DNA of 64,000 bases from Gelria sp. Kuro-4 (GTDB taxonomy: Bacteria > Bacillota > DTU030 > DUMP01), in assembly GCF_019668485.1 (NCBI RefSeq), contig NZ_AP024619.1, positions 2,144,001 to 2,208,000 of the forward strand. Direction: 5' to 3'. Positions 17,574-28,972 of the stretch are shown here, in pieces. Under the pieces are notes generated by a model. That model made no database searches. It saw only the letters and a program-made list of their open reading frames with translations, and was not told the origin of the DNA. The translations under genes and the position numbers were made by a program. The number at the start of each line of letters is the position of its first letter. The first letter of the stretch is position 1.

Positions 17574-17583
<10 letters not shown>
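16162..17583 (-). CDS. phoR: Phosphate-regulon sensor histidine kinase PhoR
   Basis: A 473-residue membrane kinase. Two transmembrane helices (~10-32, ~52-72) enclose only a ~20-residue outer loop, so it lacks a real extracellular sensor domain. A HAMP domain (~73-125), a PAS domain (~135-240), HisKA with phospho-acceptor His257 in SHELRTP, and an HATPase domain with GTGLGLAIVKH follow. It overlaps phoP by 10 bp and precedes pstB and phoU, so phosphate sensing through PhoU is the obvious role. The short outer loop fits signalling by protein contact rather than by ligand binding. Confidence 0.93.
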
Positions 17584-18275
<692 letters not shown>

Positions 18276-18279
18276 GCTT

Positions 18280-18759
18280 TTAACCTCGCTGCTTGGCTGC
18301 TCCCGGCGTGCCGGGTTCCCTGCCCGCCGGAGGCGCGACGCAGGGCAGAAGTTTATCCCACAGCCCGGGAAAAGCCTTTTTCAGGTTAACCGGACGCCCC
18401 CCAGGTCCTAAAAAGGCGTGCACCGTGTGCCCCTCGGCCAAAAGGACCGTTCCCCGTTCAACACGGTAAGTAAAGGTCAGGCGGGCGACGCTCAGGTTCG
18501 CCAAGGTGGTAGCAACAGTCACTTCGTCGTCATAGTGCGCCGGTTGATAGTACCGGCAGCCCGCCTCCACCACCGGCAGGAGCAGCCCGGCCTCTTCCCA
18601 GCGGCGGTAGGAGTCGCCCAGGACACGAAAGAACGCGTTTCTCCCCACTTCAAACCACACCAGGTAGTTGGCGTAGTAGACCACACCCATCTGGTCGGTA
18701 TCGGCGTACCGCACGGAAAGCTGGGTGCGCACGGCCTTTCCTTGCTGCACGGCGCTCAC
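18280..18759 (-). CDS. Acyl-CoA thioesterase, YbgC/4-hydroxybenzoyl-CoA thioesterase family
   Basis: A 159-residue hot-dog-fold thioesterase. YADTDQMGVVYYANYLVWFE contains the catalytic Asp and the YxNY element of the YbgC group. It would hydrolyse an acyl-CoA or acyl-ACP; chain preference is not readable. Its GTG start overlaps the TGA stop of proA (GTGA), so translation is coupled to proline synthesis genes although no functional link is evident. Confidence 0.88.
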   Translation of the reverse strand: MSAVQQGKAVRTQLSVRYADTDQMGVVYYANYLVWFEVGRNAFFRVLGDSYRRWEEAGLLLPVVEAGCRYYQPAHYDDEVTVATTLANLSVARLTFTYRVERGTVLLAEGHTVHAFLGPGGRPVNLKKAFPGLWDKLLPCVAPPAGREPGTPGAAKQRG

Positions 18760-20012
18760 TCCCGGATCTGCCCGTTGCCGTAGATGATGTACTTGATGGT
18801 GGTGAGCTCCTTTAAGCCCATGGGGCCGCGGGCGTGCAGTTTCTGGGTGCTGATGCCCATCTCGGCGCCGAAGCCGAATTCGAAGCCGTCGGTAAAGCGG
18901 GTGGAGGCGTTCACGTACACCGCCGCCGCGTCCACCTCTTCCAGGAAGCGCTGGGCGTGCGAGTAGTTCTCTGTGACAATGGCTTCGGAGTGGTGCGTAC
19001 CGTACGTGTTGATGTGCCGAATGGCCTCGTCCAGCCCGGCCACCACCTTGACGGCGATGATGTAGTCCAGGTACTCAGTCCCCCAATCCTCTTCGGTGGC
19101 GGGTTTGACCTCAGGGCAGAGGGAGCGCGTGCGCGGGCAGCCCCGTACCTCCACACCGGCAGCGGTGAGTTCGCGCACGATCACCGGTAGGAACGCATCC
19201 GCGATGGCCTCATCCACCAGGAGGTTCTCGATGGCGTTGCACACGCCGGGCCGGCTGCACTTGGCGTTGAGAACGATGCGCCGGGCCATCTCCCGGTCGG
19301 CGCTGGCATCCACGTAAACATGACAGTTCCCTACGCCGGTTTCGATGACCGGCACGGTGGCATTCTCTACCACCGCCCTGATGAGCCCGGCACCACCCCG
19401 GGGGATGAGGACATCGAGGTACTCGTTCAGTTTCATCAGGGCGGCAGCCGCCGCGCGCGTAGTGTCCTCGATCAGCTGGATGCAGCCTTGCGGCAGCCCC
19501 GCGGCGCTTACTGCCTCCTGCAATGCCTTAACGATGGCCTTGTTCGAGTTGATCGCTTCCGAACCGCCCTTTAAGATAACGGCGTTCCCGGCCTTCAGGG
19601 CCAGGCCCGCGGCATCCACCGTGACATTGGGCCGTGCCTCGTAAATGATCCCGATGACGCCGAGCGGCACGCGCACCTGGCCGATGCGCAGGCCGTTGGG
19701 CCGTTTCCACATCGCCACCACTTCGCCGATCGGGTCGGGCAAAGCCCGCAGCACCTTCAAGCCTTCCGCCATACCGCGGATCCGCGCCGGGTCCAGGGTG
19801 AGCCGGTCGAGCAGGGCGGCGCTCAGTCCCCTGGCCCGTCCTTCTTCCACGTCCAGGCGGTTGGCAGTCAGAATCTCCTCCTGCCTTTCCAGCAGCGCCC
19901 CGGCCATGGCCGCCAGGGCCCGGTCCTTAACCGCTGTGGGTAGAGTAGCGAGTACCCGGCTCGCCGCCTTGGCCGCCCGGCCCTTCCTTTTTACCTCTTC
20001 CACCCAATTCAC
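18756..20012 (-). CDS. proA: Glutamate-5-semialdehyde dehydrogenase
   Basis: Second enzyme of proline synthesis: reduces gamma-glutamyl phosphate to glutamate-5-semialdehyde with NADPH. A 418-residue aldehyde dehydrogenase-fold protein. The catalytic Cys lies in LNAKCSRPGVCNA, and VPLGVIGIIYEARPNVT and STRFTDGFEFGFGAEMGIST are family signatures. It overlaps proB by 4 bp in the usual proBA order. Confidence 0.97.
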   Translation of the reverse strand: MNWVEEVKRKGRAAKAASRVLATLPTAVKDRALAAMAGALLERQEEILTANRLDVEEGRARGLSAALLDRLTLDPARIRGMAEGLKVLRALPDPIGEVVAMWKRPNGLRIGQVRVPLGVIGIIYEARPNVTVDAAGLALKAGNAVILKGGSEAINSNKAIVKALQEAVSAAGLPQGCIQLIEDTTRAAAAALMKLNEYLDVLIPRGGAGLIRAVVENATVPVIETGVGNCHVYVDASADREMARRIVLNAKCSRPGVCNAIENLLVDEAIADAFLPVIVRELTAAGVEVRGCPRTRSLCPEVKPATEEDWGTEYLDYIIAVKVVAGLDEAIRHINTYGTHHSEAIVTENYSHAQRFLEEVDAAAVYVNASTRFTDGFEFGFGAEMGISTQKLHARGPMGLKELTTIKYIIYGNGQIRE

Positions 20013-20830
20013 TTCCCTTCCTGCTGGTCCGCGCGTACGGGCAAAAACAGCGTGCCGATTTCTTCCCCGGCCAGGATGCTCTTTATCAAACCCGGCTTTT
20101 CGCCGCTGGCGATAATGAGCGGAATCTGCGCGGCACCGGCAATGCGCGCCGCCTCAATCTTAGTGACCATGCCGCCGATGCCCCGGTCGGAACCGGCGCC
20201 GCTGGCCAGCTCCTCGATCGCGGGCGTGATTCCCTCCACCAGCGGGATAAGACGCGCCGCCGGATCCCGCCTGGGATCGGCGGTGTAGAGGCCCTCGATG
20301 TCGGACAGCAGAACCAAAAGATCGGCCCGGGCCAGCACGGCCACGTACGCCGACAGGGTGTCGTTGTCACCGAACTCGATCTCTTCCGTAGCTACGGTGT
20401 CGTTTTCATTAACAATGGGGATCACCCCGTACTCGAGCAGCATGTTGAAGGTGTTGCAGGCGTTTTCGTAACGCTTGCCGTTGGTCACATCTTCTTTGGT
20501 CAGCAGCACTTGAGCCACATTGAGGCCGTACTCGGCAAAGAGTTTTTCGTAGGTCTGCATGAGAATGCCCTGTCCTACCGCCGCCATGGCCTGCTTTTCA
20601 GGAGTGCTGCTGGGCCGCCGGGGAATCCCCAGGCGCGTACGCCCCACCACAATGGCTCCGGAAGACACCAAGATCACCTGGCGGCCACTGTGGGCCAGGT
20701 CGGCCAGCTCCCGCACAAGGTGTTCGATGCGGTCCAGGTTGAGTTTACCGGAACCGTAGGTCAAAGTGGACGTGCCCACCTTGACCACTAAACGCCTGGC
20801 TTTCTCCAAAGCCTCCCGCACTGCACTCAC
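20009..20830 (-). CDS. proB: Glutamate 5-kinase, short form without PUA domain
   Basis: First enzyme of proline synthesis: phosphorylates glutamate. The 273 residues form a complete amino-acid kinase domain (VVKVGTSTLT near the N-terminus, VSSGAI, NENDTVATEEIEFGDNDTLSA, GIGGMVTKIEAA). The protein stops at FLPVRADQQEGK, where E. coli ProB (367 aa) continues into an RNA-binding-type PUA domain. Short forms are known in some Gram-positive bacteria, so this is not a truncation artefact. Overlaps proA by 4 bp. Confidence 0.96.
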   Translation of the reverse strand: MSAVREALEKARRLVVKVGTSTLTYGSGKLNLDRIEHLVRELADLAHSGRQVILVSSGAIVVGRTRLGIPRRPSSTPEKQAMAAVGQGILMQTYEKLFAEYGLNVAQVLLTKEDVTNGKRYENACNTFNMLLEYGVIPIVNENDTVATEEIEFGDNDTLSAYVAVLARADLLVLLSDIEGLYTADPRRDPAARLIPLVEGITPAIEELASGAGSDRGIGGMVTKIEAARIAGAAQIPLIIASGEKPGLIKSILAGEEIGTLFLPVRADQQEGK

Positions 20831-20866
20831 TTCTTCCCTTCATAGTCTCTACCATCTCCCAAACTT

Positions 20867-22618
20867 TTACCTCACCTGCGCGCGGCCCCGGTAAATCAGG
20901 CCGCGCACCGGGTCCACGGTCACCACCATGCCGTCAGCCAGGAGCTCGACCGCCCCCTCCACCCCCACCACCACGGGGATGCCCAGGTTGAGCCCCACCA
21001 CCGCCGCGTGCGAGCTGAGGCCCGGCTCCTCTGTAATAATCGCCGCGGCCTGTTCCATAAAGGGGACCAGGCTGCGGTCGGTGGCGGTGGTAACCAGAAT
21101 CTGCCCCCGCTTAAACTTGCGCCGGCCTTCGGCGGCGTCTTTGACCACTGCCACCTGCCCGGAGACACCGACATGCCCGACGCCGCTCCCCCGGGCCAGC
21201 ACGTCGCCCACCACCTGTACCTTGATCAGGTTGGTGGTGCCGGCCACCCCGGCGGGCACGCCCGCCGTGATCACCACGAGATCGCCTTGGTGGATGTAGC
21301 CGCGGTTTAAAGCCGTATCCACCGCCCGGTCGATCATCTCGTCGGTGTTGGCTGTAGCCGGCGCCCACTCGGGCACCACGCCCCACACCAAGAGCAGGCG
21401 CCGGACCACCGCCTCGCTGGGCGTAATGGCGATAATGGGTGCGGCCGGCCGGTAGCGCGCCACCATGCGGGCTGTGTAGCCGGAGCTGGTGGACACCACG
21501 ATGGCGGCGGCCTTCAAGGCGCTCGCCGCCGAGCAAGTGGCGTAGCTGATGGCGTCGGTGACGCTCACATCCGCCTCCAGGCCCCGCCGCCCCAGCAGCT
21601 CCGCATAAGGCAGCGCCGTTTCCGCCCGCTCAGCGATGCGGGCCATGGTGGCCACCGCCTCCTTGGGGTAGCGCCCGGTGGCCGTCTCTTCCGAAAGCAT
21701 CACGGCGTCCGACCCGTCCAGGATGGCGTTGGCCACATCGCTGGCTTCCGCCCGCGTCGGCCGCGGGTTCGCCACCATGGACTCCAGCATTTGCGTGGCG
21801 GTGATAACAGGCTTGCCCAGCCGGTTGGCTTTTTTGATGATGATCTTTTGGATGAGCGGCACCTCTTCCGCCGGGATCTCAATGCCCAGGTCCCCGCGGG
21901 CCACCATCACCCCGTCCGCCGCGCGCAGGATGGCGTCGATGTTGGCCACGCCCTCCCGGCTTTCAATTTTAGCGATAATCGGGATGTCGGCTCCCTTTTC
22001 TTCGAGTACGCGGCGAATCTCAAGGACATCCTCGGCCTTACGAATAAAGGACGCCGCTACGAAATCGACGCCGTTTTCCACCCCAAAGGCCAGGTCCGCC
22101 ACATCCTGCTCGGAAAGCGCCGGCAGGGACACCGAGGCCCCGGGCAGGTTCAGCTTCTTGCGGTCGGAGAGCTCACCGCTGTTTTTTACCCGGCAAACCA
22201 CCTCGTTCTCCCGGACCTCCAGCACCTCCATAGCGATGGCGCCGTCGGCCAACAGGATGGTCTGGCCGGGCCGCACGTCGCGCGGCAGTCCGCTGTAGGT
22301 CACGTAGGCCCGGGTGCGGTCGCCCGTCACCTGCTCGGTGGTCAGAGTGAAGGTGTCGCCCTCCTCCAGCTTAATGCGCCCGCCCCGAAAGGTGCCCAGC
22401 CGGATTTCCGGGCCCCGGTTATCCAGCATGATGCCCAGGGGGCGGCCCATCTCCTGGGCCACCGCCCTCAGGGTATTGATCCGGCGCTTGTGTTCAGCGT
22501 GACTGCCGTGGGAAAAGTTGAGCCGCGCCACGTCCATACCGGCCGTCAAAAGTCCCCGCACCACTTCTTTGTTTTCACTGGCCGGACCAATCGTACAGAC
22601 AATCTTTGTTCGTCGCAA
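20867..22618 (-). CDS. pyk: Pyruvate kinase with C-terminal PEP-utiliser-type domain
   Basis: Makes pyruvate and ATP from PEP and ADP. The 583 residues match the long Bacillus-type enzyme: an N-terminal RRTKIVCTIGPAS, catalytic block IIAKIESREGVANIDAIL, MVARGDLGIEIP, and an extra C-terminal phosphohistidine-like domain (~480-580) with GGxxSHAA-type sequence EEPGLSSHAAVVGLNLGIP. I chose TTG 22618 because it follows AGGGGGTG and gives the family N-terminus; a GTG at 22645 lies inside the preceding gene. Confidence 0.95.
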   Translation of the reverse strand: MRRTKIVCTIGPASENKEVVRGLLTAGMDVARLNFSHGSHAEHKRRINTLRAVAQEMGRPLGIMLDNRGPEIRLGTFRGGRIKLEEGDTFTLTTEQVTGDRTRAYVTYSGLPRDVRPGQTILLADGAIAMEVLEVRENEVVCRVKNSGELSDRKKLNLPGASVSLPALSEQDVADLAFGVENGVDFVAASFIRKAEDVLEIRRVLEEKGADIPIIAKIESREGVANIDAILRAADGVMVARGDLGIEIPAEEVPLIQKIIIKKANRLGKPVITATQMLESMVANPRPTRAEASDVANAILDGSDAVMLSEETATGRYPKEAVATMARIAERAETALPYAELLGRRGLEADVSVTDAISYATCSAASALKAAAIVVSTSSGYTARMVARYRPAAPIIAITPSEAVVRRLLLVWGVVPEWAPATANTDEMIDRAVDTALNRGYIHQGDLVVITAGVPAGVAGTTNLIKVQVVGDVLARGSGVGHVGVSGQVAVVKDAAEGRRKFKRGQILVTTATDRSLVPFMEQAAAIITEEPGLSSHAAVVGLNLGIPVVVGVEGAVELLADGMVVTVDPVRGLIYRGRAQVR

Positions 22619-22635
22619 ACGCGCCCACCCCCTGA

Positions 22636-22836
22636 CTAAGAACACAGGTTACCCTGCAGAATCTCGTTTGCTTCCTCCGCTTCCGAGGAGGGAACCAGAA
22701 TCTCCACGCTGCCTGAGTTGCCTAAGTGCGGTACCCCCACCGCCCGCAACATTACGAGAATGCCCTCGGCGCTGAGAATGCCCTTGAGCATCTCAGCCTC
22801 CGTCCGGTTACGGGCGACGTAGATTACGGTCCACAT
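22636..22836 (-). CDS. DUF2007 small protein
   Basis: A 66-residue protein. WTVIYVARNRTEAEMLKGILSAEGI matches the N-terminal pattern of DUF2007 ('putative signal-transducing protein') domains, an alpha-beta ferredoxin-like fold often found in small proteins beside metabolic genes. The C-terminal VEILVPSSEAEEANEIL completes the fold. It lies 17 bp before pyk and 74 bp after dnaE, so it may be co-transcribed with pyk. Function unknown. Confidence 0.8.
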   Translation of the reverse strand: MWTVIYVARNRTEAEMLKGILSAEGILVMLRAVGVPHLGNSGSVEILVPSSEAEEANEILQGNLCS

Positions 22837-22910
22837 CTTAAGCCAAGGCCCCCCTTACCTTGTCATCCGGGATTGCTATATTTTTCGCTTCCCTTTCCGC
22901 TAAATCCTTT

Positions 22911-25900
22911 TTACAGGGGCAATTTTTTCACCTTCACCGCCACGTTTTCCGGTCCCAAGAGCTCCTTCAGCCGCGCCAGCAGCCCCTCCTCCAGCGCCAC
23001 ATTGAACTCTTCATGCAGGCGGACCAGGCGCTTGTCGCCGGCGTAAAAGAGGAACACCGGGGTTTCCCCGGGGGCCCGCTTGAGTTCCCGCTCTATAGCG
23101 CCGAGCGCCGCCTTCTGCCCCGGCTCCAGCTTGAGGTAGAGCTCTTTTGCTCCGGTAAGCGGCCAGACCTCGTCCGCCAGCACCTTGGCCGCCTCTTCTT
23201 CCCGCCGGGCCACGCGCCCGCGCACCAGCACCAAGCCGTCCGGCGTAAGGAGCGTCCGGGCGGCGGCAAAGGTGCGCGGGAAGACGACCGCCTCCAGGGT
23301 GCCGGTGAGGTCCTCCAGGGTGACAAAAGCCATCGGATCCCCCCGCTTGGTGGTTATCCTTTTCACCGCCGTCACCAGCCCGCCCACCACCACCGCCGTC
23401 CCCTCCGGCAACTCGTTAAGCTCGCTGCTTTCGGCCGTAGCCACCTGGCGCAACACCTCCGCCTGGGCCGCCAGCGGGTGCCCGCTGAGGTAAAGCCCCA
23501 GCGCTTCTTTTTCCCAGGCCAGAAGCTGCGCCGGGTCCACCTCCGGCAGCTCCGGGAGGGGCGTCGCCAGCGGGCTTTGCGGCAACAGGTCCCAGATCAA
23601 ACCCTGGCCGCTGGCGCGCTCGCGCTGGTAATGCTGGGCGCTCTCCAACACTGCCTCCAGGGCGGCCAGCTGCTGGGCACGGTTGCCCGGCAGGGAGCTT
23701 AAGGCCCCGGCCTTGATGAGGCTCTCCAGCGTGCGCTTGTTGTTGCTGTGCAGGTCAATGCGCCGGCAGAGATCTTCCAGCGAGCGGAAGGGGCCTCCCT
23801 TTTCCCGGGCGGCGACAATGCCGGCCATGGCCGCGCGGCCGGCGTTCTTGATGGCCGCCAGCCCAAAGCGGATGCCGCCTGCGTCCACGGTGAAGTCCAC
23901 CTGGCTGCGGTTCACGTCGGGTGGGAGCACCGCAAGCCCCAGGCGGCGGCACTCTTCGCAGTAGAGGGCCACTTTGTCGCTGTCCTCCATAATGCTGGTG
24001 AGCAGCGCCGCCATGTACTCCGCCGGGTAGTGAGCCTTCAGGTACGCCGTCTGGTAAGCCAGGAGGGCGTACGCGGCCGAGTGGGACTTGTTGAAGCCGT
24101 AGCCGGCAAAGTACTCCATGAGTTCAAAGACCCGTTCCGCCGTCTCGCGCTCCACCTCCAGCCGGGCGGCGCCGGCCAGGAAGCGTTCCCGCTGCGCAGC
24201 AAGCGCCTCGGGCTTTTTTTTGCCCATGGCACGGCGCAAGAGATCGGCCTGGCCCAGGGTAAAGCCGGCCAGGCGGCTGGCGATTTGCATCACCTGCTCT
24301 TGGTACAGGATAACGCCGTAGGTTTCTTTGAGTATAGGCTCGAGCAGGGGATGAAGGTACTCCACGGGCTTCCGGCCGTGCTTTCTGGCGATAAAGTCCT
24401 CCACCATGCCGCTCCCCAGCGGCCCGGGCCGGTAGAGCGCCACCAGGGCGGTGAGGTCCCTTAGCTCCGACGGCTTCAGTTCCTGGATGAGCGACCGCAT
24501 CCCGGGGCTTTCCAGCTGGAACACGCCGCCGGTGGCCCCGGCGCTGAGGAGCGCGTAGGTGGGGCCGTCGTCGAGCGGCAGCTCAGCCAGGTTCAGGGCT
24601 TCACCGCGTCCCTTCTGCACCAGCTGCACGGTCCCCGCCAGCACGGACAGGGTGCGCAGCCCGAGAAAATCCATCTTAAGAAGCCCGATCTCCTCGATGG
24701 TCTCCCACGGGTACTGGGTGGTGACCGCTCCCTCGCCCGTCCTTTGCAGCGGCACGTACTCCACAAGCGGCCGCGCAGCGATCACCACGCCGGCGGCGTG
24801 GGTAGAGGCGTGGCGCGGCAGCCCCTCCAGTTTGCGCGCCGTGTCGATGAGTTTTGTCACCCACTCCTCGCGCGCGTAAAGCTCAGCCAGCTCGGGGCTC
24901 TGCTCCAGGGCGCTGTCCAAAGACACCCCCAGTTCAGCCGGTACCAGCTTGGCAATGCGGTCAACCTCGCCGTAGGGCAGGTCGAAGGCGCGCCCGGCAT
25001 CGCGGATCGCAGCGCGGGCGGCCATGGTGCCGAAGGTAATGATCTGGGCCACGTGGTCGGCACCGTAGGTGGCCGTAACATACTCAATCACCTCGTCCCG
25101 GCGGTCGTCGGCAAAGTCGATGTCGATATCCGGCATGCTCACCCGTTCGGGGTTGAGGAAGCGTTCAAAGAGAAGCCCATGGGCCAGCGGATCGATGTCC
25201 GTAATGCCCAGGGTGTAGGCCACCAGGCTCCCGGCAGCCGAGCCTCGCCCCGGCCCCACCAGTATCCCCCGCTCGCGGGCAAAGCGTACAAAGTCCCAGA
25301 CGATGAGAAAATAGCTGCTGTAACCCATGCGGCGGATAATGTCGAGTTCACGGCTCAGCCGTTCTTCCTCGTGCCGGCCGGGGGACCGGTAGCGGCGCCT
25401 GAGCCCTGCCTCGCAAAGTTCCTTAAGGTACGTCTCTGTCGTTTTCCCCGGCGGCAAAGGAAACTCCGGCAGGTGCAGCTTCCCCAGCTCCAGCTCTACG
25501 TTGCAGCGTTCCGCGATGGCCAGGGTGTTCGCCAGTGCTTCGGGGACCTCGGCGAACACGGCTGCCATCTCCTGGGGTGACTTCAGGTAGAACTCCTCTG
25601 TCGGGAAACGCAGCCGGCTGGGGTCGTGAACGCTCTTGCCCGTCTGGATGCACAGGAGAATGTCGTGCGCCGCCGCATCCTCCGGGCGTACGTAGTGTAC
25701 GTCGTTGGTGGCCACCAGCGGCAAGTCTTCCTGGCGGGCCAGGCGCACCAAGGCCGCATTGAGCTCCGGCTGCCGCGGCAGGTTTTGGTCCTGCAGCTCC
25801 AGGTAGAAGTTGCCCGGTCCAAAGATATCCCGGTACTCCCCGGCCACGCGCCGCGCCCCCTCCTCGTCCCCGGCCAAAAGCCGCGCCGGTACTTCCCCGG

Positions 25901-26321
25901 CCAGGCAGCTGGAGAGGGCGATCAGGCCGTCGCTGTACTCGGCCAAGAGCTCCCTGTCCACCCGCGGCTTATAGTAAAAGCCCTCTAAGAAGGCCCGGCT
26001 CACCAAGGCCATCAAGTTGCGGTACCCACGGGCGTCGGCGGCGAGCAGCACCAGGTGGGCCAGGTTATCGTCCTGCCGCGGCGTCCGGTCGCGCCGGGTG
26101 CGCGGCGCCACATAAACTTCGCAGCCTAGAATGGGCTTCAGGCCGGCTGCGCGGGCCGCCTTATACAGGTCCACACACCCGTACATCACACCGTGGTCCG
26201 TAAGGGCCAGGGCCGGCATGCCGTAACGCTGGGCCTGCGCCACCAGGTCGCCGATGCGCCCGGCACCGTCGAGCAGGCTGTACGCGCTGTGGACGTGTAG
26301 ATGAACAAATTCGGCGCTCAT
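22911..26321 (-). CDS. dnaE: DNA polymerase III alpha subunit (DnaE)
   Basis: A ~1136-residue replicative polymerase. It has an N-terminal PHP domain starting at FVHLHVHSAYSLLDGA with later His/Asp metal ligands, the catalytic aspartates in MPDIDIDFADDRR, a GYGFNKSHSAAYALLAYQTAYLK segment, a beta-clamp-binding region and a C-terminal OB fold (~985-1060). It lacks the 3'-5' exonuclease of PolC. In Firmicutes DnaE usually extends primers beside PolC. Two ATGs (26327, 26321) follow a GGGGGG stretch; I used the second. Confidence 0.96.
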   Translation of the reverse strand: MSAEFVHLHVHSAYSLLDGAGRIGDLVAQAQRYGMPALALTDHGVMYGCVDLYKAARAAGLKPILGCEVYVAPRTRRDRTPRQDDNLAHLVLLAADARGYRNLMALVSRAFLEGFYYKPRVDRELLAEYSDGLIALSSCLAGEVPARLLAGDEEGARRVAGEYRDIFGPGNFYLELQDQNLPRQPELNAALVRLARQEDLPLVATNDVHYVRPEDAAAHDILLCIQTGKSVHDPSRLRFPTEEFYLKSPQEMAAVFAEVPEALANTLAIAERCNVELELGKLHLPEFPLPPGKTTETYLKELCEAGLRRRYRSPGRHEEERLSRELDIIRRMGYSSYFLIVWDFVRFARERGILVGPGRGSAAGSLVAYTLGITDIDPLAHGLLFERFLNPERVSMPDIDIDFADDRRDEVIEYVTATYGADHVAQIITFGTMAARAAIRDAGRAFDLPYGEVDRIAKLVPAELGVSLDSALEQSPELAELYAREEWVTKLIDTARKLEGLPRHASTHAAGVVIAARPLVEYVPLQRTGEGAVTTQYPWETIEEIGLLKMDFLGLRTLSVLAGTVQLVQKGRGEALNLAELPLDDGPTYALLSAGATGGVFQLESPGMRSLIQELKPSELRDLTALVALYRPGPLGSGMVEDFIARKHGRKPVEYLHPLLEPILKETYGVILYQEQVMQIASRLAGFTLGQADLLRRAMGKKKPEALAAQRERFLAGAARLEVERETAERVFELMEYFAGYGFNKSHSAAYALLAYQTAYLKAHYPAEYMAALLTSIMEDSDKVALYCEECRRLGLAVLPPDVNRSQVDFTVDAGGIRFGLAAIKNAGRAAMAGIVAAREKGGPFRSLEDLCRRIDLHSNNKRTLESLIKAGALSSLPGNRAQQLAALEAVLESAQHYQRERASGQGLIWDLLPQSPLATPLPELPEVDPAQLLAWEKEALGLYLSGHPLAAQAEVLRQVATAESSELNELPEGTAVVVGGLVTAVKRITTKRGDPMAFVTLEDLTGTLEAVVFPRTFAAARTLLTPDGLVLVRGRVARREEEAAKVLADEVWPLTGAKELYLKLEPGQKAALGAIERELKRAPGETPVFLFYAGDKRLVRLHEEFNVALEEGLLARLKELLGPENVAVKVKKLPL

Positions 26322-26380
26322 GTTCATTCCCCCCGGATTCTCTCGGAGGTAATTCCACAAGCGCCCCCCACCCTTCCTGC

Positions 26381-27232
26381 CTAGGTCAGCCTTTTTATGT
26401 TCTCTTGCGCCTCCGTCCGGAAGTAACCCTCGGGGTAACTCTGGGTGTAGAGCTCAAACCTCCGGCGCGCCTCCGCCGGCCGGCCCAGTTTCTGCGCGAG
26501 CAGCTGCGCGCTGGTGAAGAGCCCCACTTCTCCCAGGAGGGTTCGCGGGTAAGCCGCAGCCAGGCGGCTGTAGTACTCGTACGCCCTGGCATAAGCTCCC
26601 ACCTGTTCGGCGCTGTAAGCGGCCCCGTACAGGGCATCCGCCTCCAGGCGGTGGCCGGTCGTCGCCGTAAACACCTGCTCGTAAGCCTGGATGGCTTCCT
26701 CATACTTCTCCAAACGAAGACGGCTTTCCCCGATGAGAAACCAGGTTTCACCCGCCAGGCCGGGCGGCGGGTTGTCCGCAATCAGGGCCTGCCCCAAGGC
26801 CTCGGCCTCCTCGAAGCCGGCGCTGCTGCCCCGGCGAAAGGCATCCGCCACGGCGATAAAGCGGGGAAAGAAGCTGGTGTCGCCGCCATAGAGCGCAATA
26901 AGATCCAGCTGCTCCCGGGCGTATGTCGCAAGGCCCCCGGGGAGTCTGTCACGACCCAGGGCGGCACGGTAGTGCGCGGCGGCAGCCGGCAGGTTACCGT
27001 ACTTATAATAGTAAATGTCCGCCTGCTGCAGCTCGTAAAGGCCGGCCTCGGGACGCCGGGGGTACCAGCGGCTGAGCCAGGCGTAAAGCCGCAGGGCACG
27101 CTCCAGGCGGCCGTGGAGGAGCGACTCTTCCGCCGCGTACTGCAAGGCCGGCGGCAGCGCCAGCCGGGTGCCGGCCAGCAAGGCACCCAAGAGCAAAAGC
27201 ACCAGGAGTGAGGTTCGTAACCGTGGGCGCAC
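26381..27232 (-). CDS. Tetratricopeptide-repeat protein, membrane-anchored
   Basis: A 283-residue protein. A basic start (RPRLRT) and hydrophobic run (LLVLLLLGALLAG) give a signal anchor or uncleaved signal peptide; the rest is TPR-like helical pairs (e.g. FLIGESRLRLEKYEEAIQAYEQVF, YSAEQVGAYARAYEYYSRLA, RPAEARRRFELYTQSYPEGYF) resembling the YbgF/BamD-type extracytoplasmic TPR proteins. It probably acts as a protein-binding scaffold outside the membrane. I placed the start at GTG 27232, with AAGGGGGG upstream. No specific partner is evident. Confidence 0.8.
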   Translation of the reverse strand: MRPRLRTSLLVLLLLGALLAGTRLALPPALQYAAEESLLHGRLERALRLYAWLSRWYPRRPEAGLYELQQADIYYYKYGNLPAAAAHYRAALGRDRLPGGLATYAREQLDLIALYGGDTSFFPRFIAVADAFRRGSSAGFEEAEALGQALIADNPPPGLAGETWFLIGESRLRLEKYEEAIQAYEQVFTATTGHRLEADALYGAAYSAEQVGAYARAYEYYSRLAAAYPRTLLGEVGLFTSAQLLAQKLGRPAEARRRFELYTQSYPEGYFRTEAQENIKRLT

Positions 27233-27305
27233 GGCAAACCCCCCCTTCTCTCCCCTGGCCGTAGTTTTTCTAGGAGGAAGGGGGGTTATTCCCGCGCTTT
27301 TGCGG

Positions 27306-27674
27306 CTAATTTCCCGGTAGTTGACCGCCCATAAGGTCCCGCACATGAATGTTGACGCCGGGAGGGGTAAAAAGGAAGATCGACGCGCCGACCTTCTTCA
27401 GGTTCCCGTCCAGTGCGTAGGTGGCACCGCTTAAGTAGTCCACCAGGCGCTGCGCCGTCGCCAGCGGTAAACCCTCCAGGTTCACCACCACGGCCTGCCC
27501 CTCTTTAATTTGAGCCGCTATCGGTTCCGCTTCGGCGAACGAAGCCGGCCGGCGTACCGCCACCCGCACCTCGCCCGGGGGCGGATCGAGCACATCGCCG
27601 CCTTCGTCTGCGCCGGCAGCCGTGCCTTGCCGTTTACCCACCAGCGAGCGCACCTTTTTCCAGAGGTCGGGCAT
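27306..27674 (-). CDS. sepF: Cell division protein SepF
   Basis: A 122-residue SepF/DUF552 protein that binds FtsZ and the membrane during septum formation. It opens with the short amphipathic membrane-binding helix (MPDLWKKVRSLVG), has a variable linker, and then the core (VVVNLEGLPLATAQRLVDYLSGATYALDGNLKKVG, FLFTPPGVNI). It normally lies in the ftsZ/ylm cluster; here it stands beside a TPR gene and an aminotransferase. The start at ATG 27674 follows AAGG; a GTG three codons upstream overlaps that site. Confidence 0.93.
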   Translation of the reverse strand: MPDLWKKVRSLVGKRQGTAAGADEGGDVLDPPPGEVRVAVRRPASFAEAEPIAAQIKEGQAVVVNLEGLPLATAQRLVDYLSGATYALDGNLKKVGASIFLFTPPGVNIHVRDLMGGQLPGN

Positions 27675-27751
27675 CCTTGTCACCCTTCCCGCTTCTCTCT
27701 TTGACCAGGCCGCAGGGCCCGCTCTGCGGCACCGGCATCAGCCGGTGCGGT

Positions 27752-28945
<1,194 letters not shown>

Positions 28946-28972
28946 GTTCGATTCCTCCTCTTTTCTTTTGCT

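Noticed and set aside
20009-20830. proB as a truncated pseudogene
   Set aside because: The kinase domain is complete, proBA overlap is intact and PUA-less forms are known.
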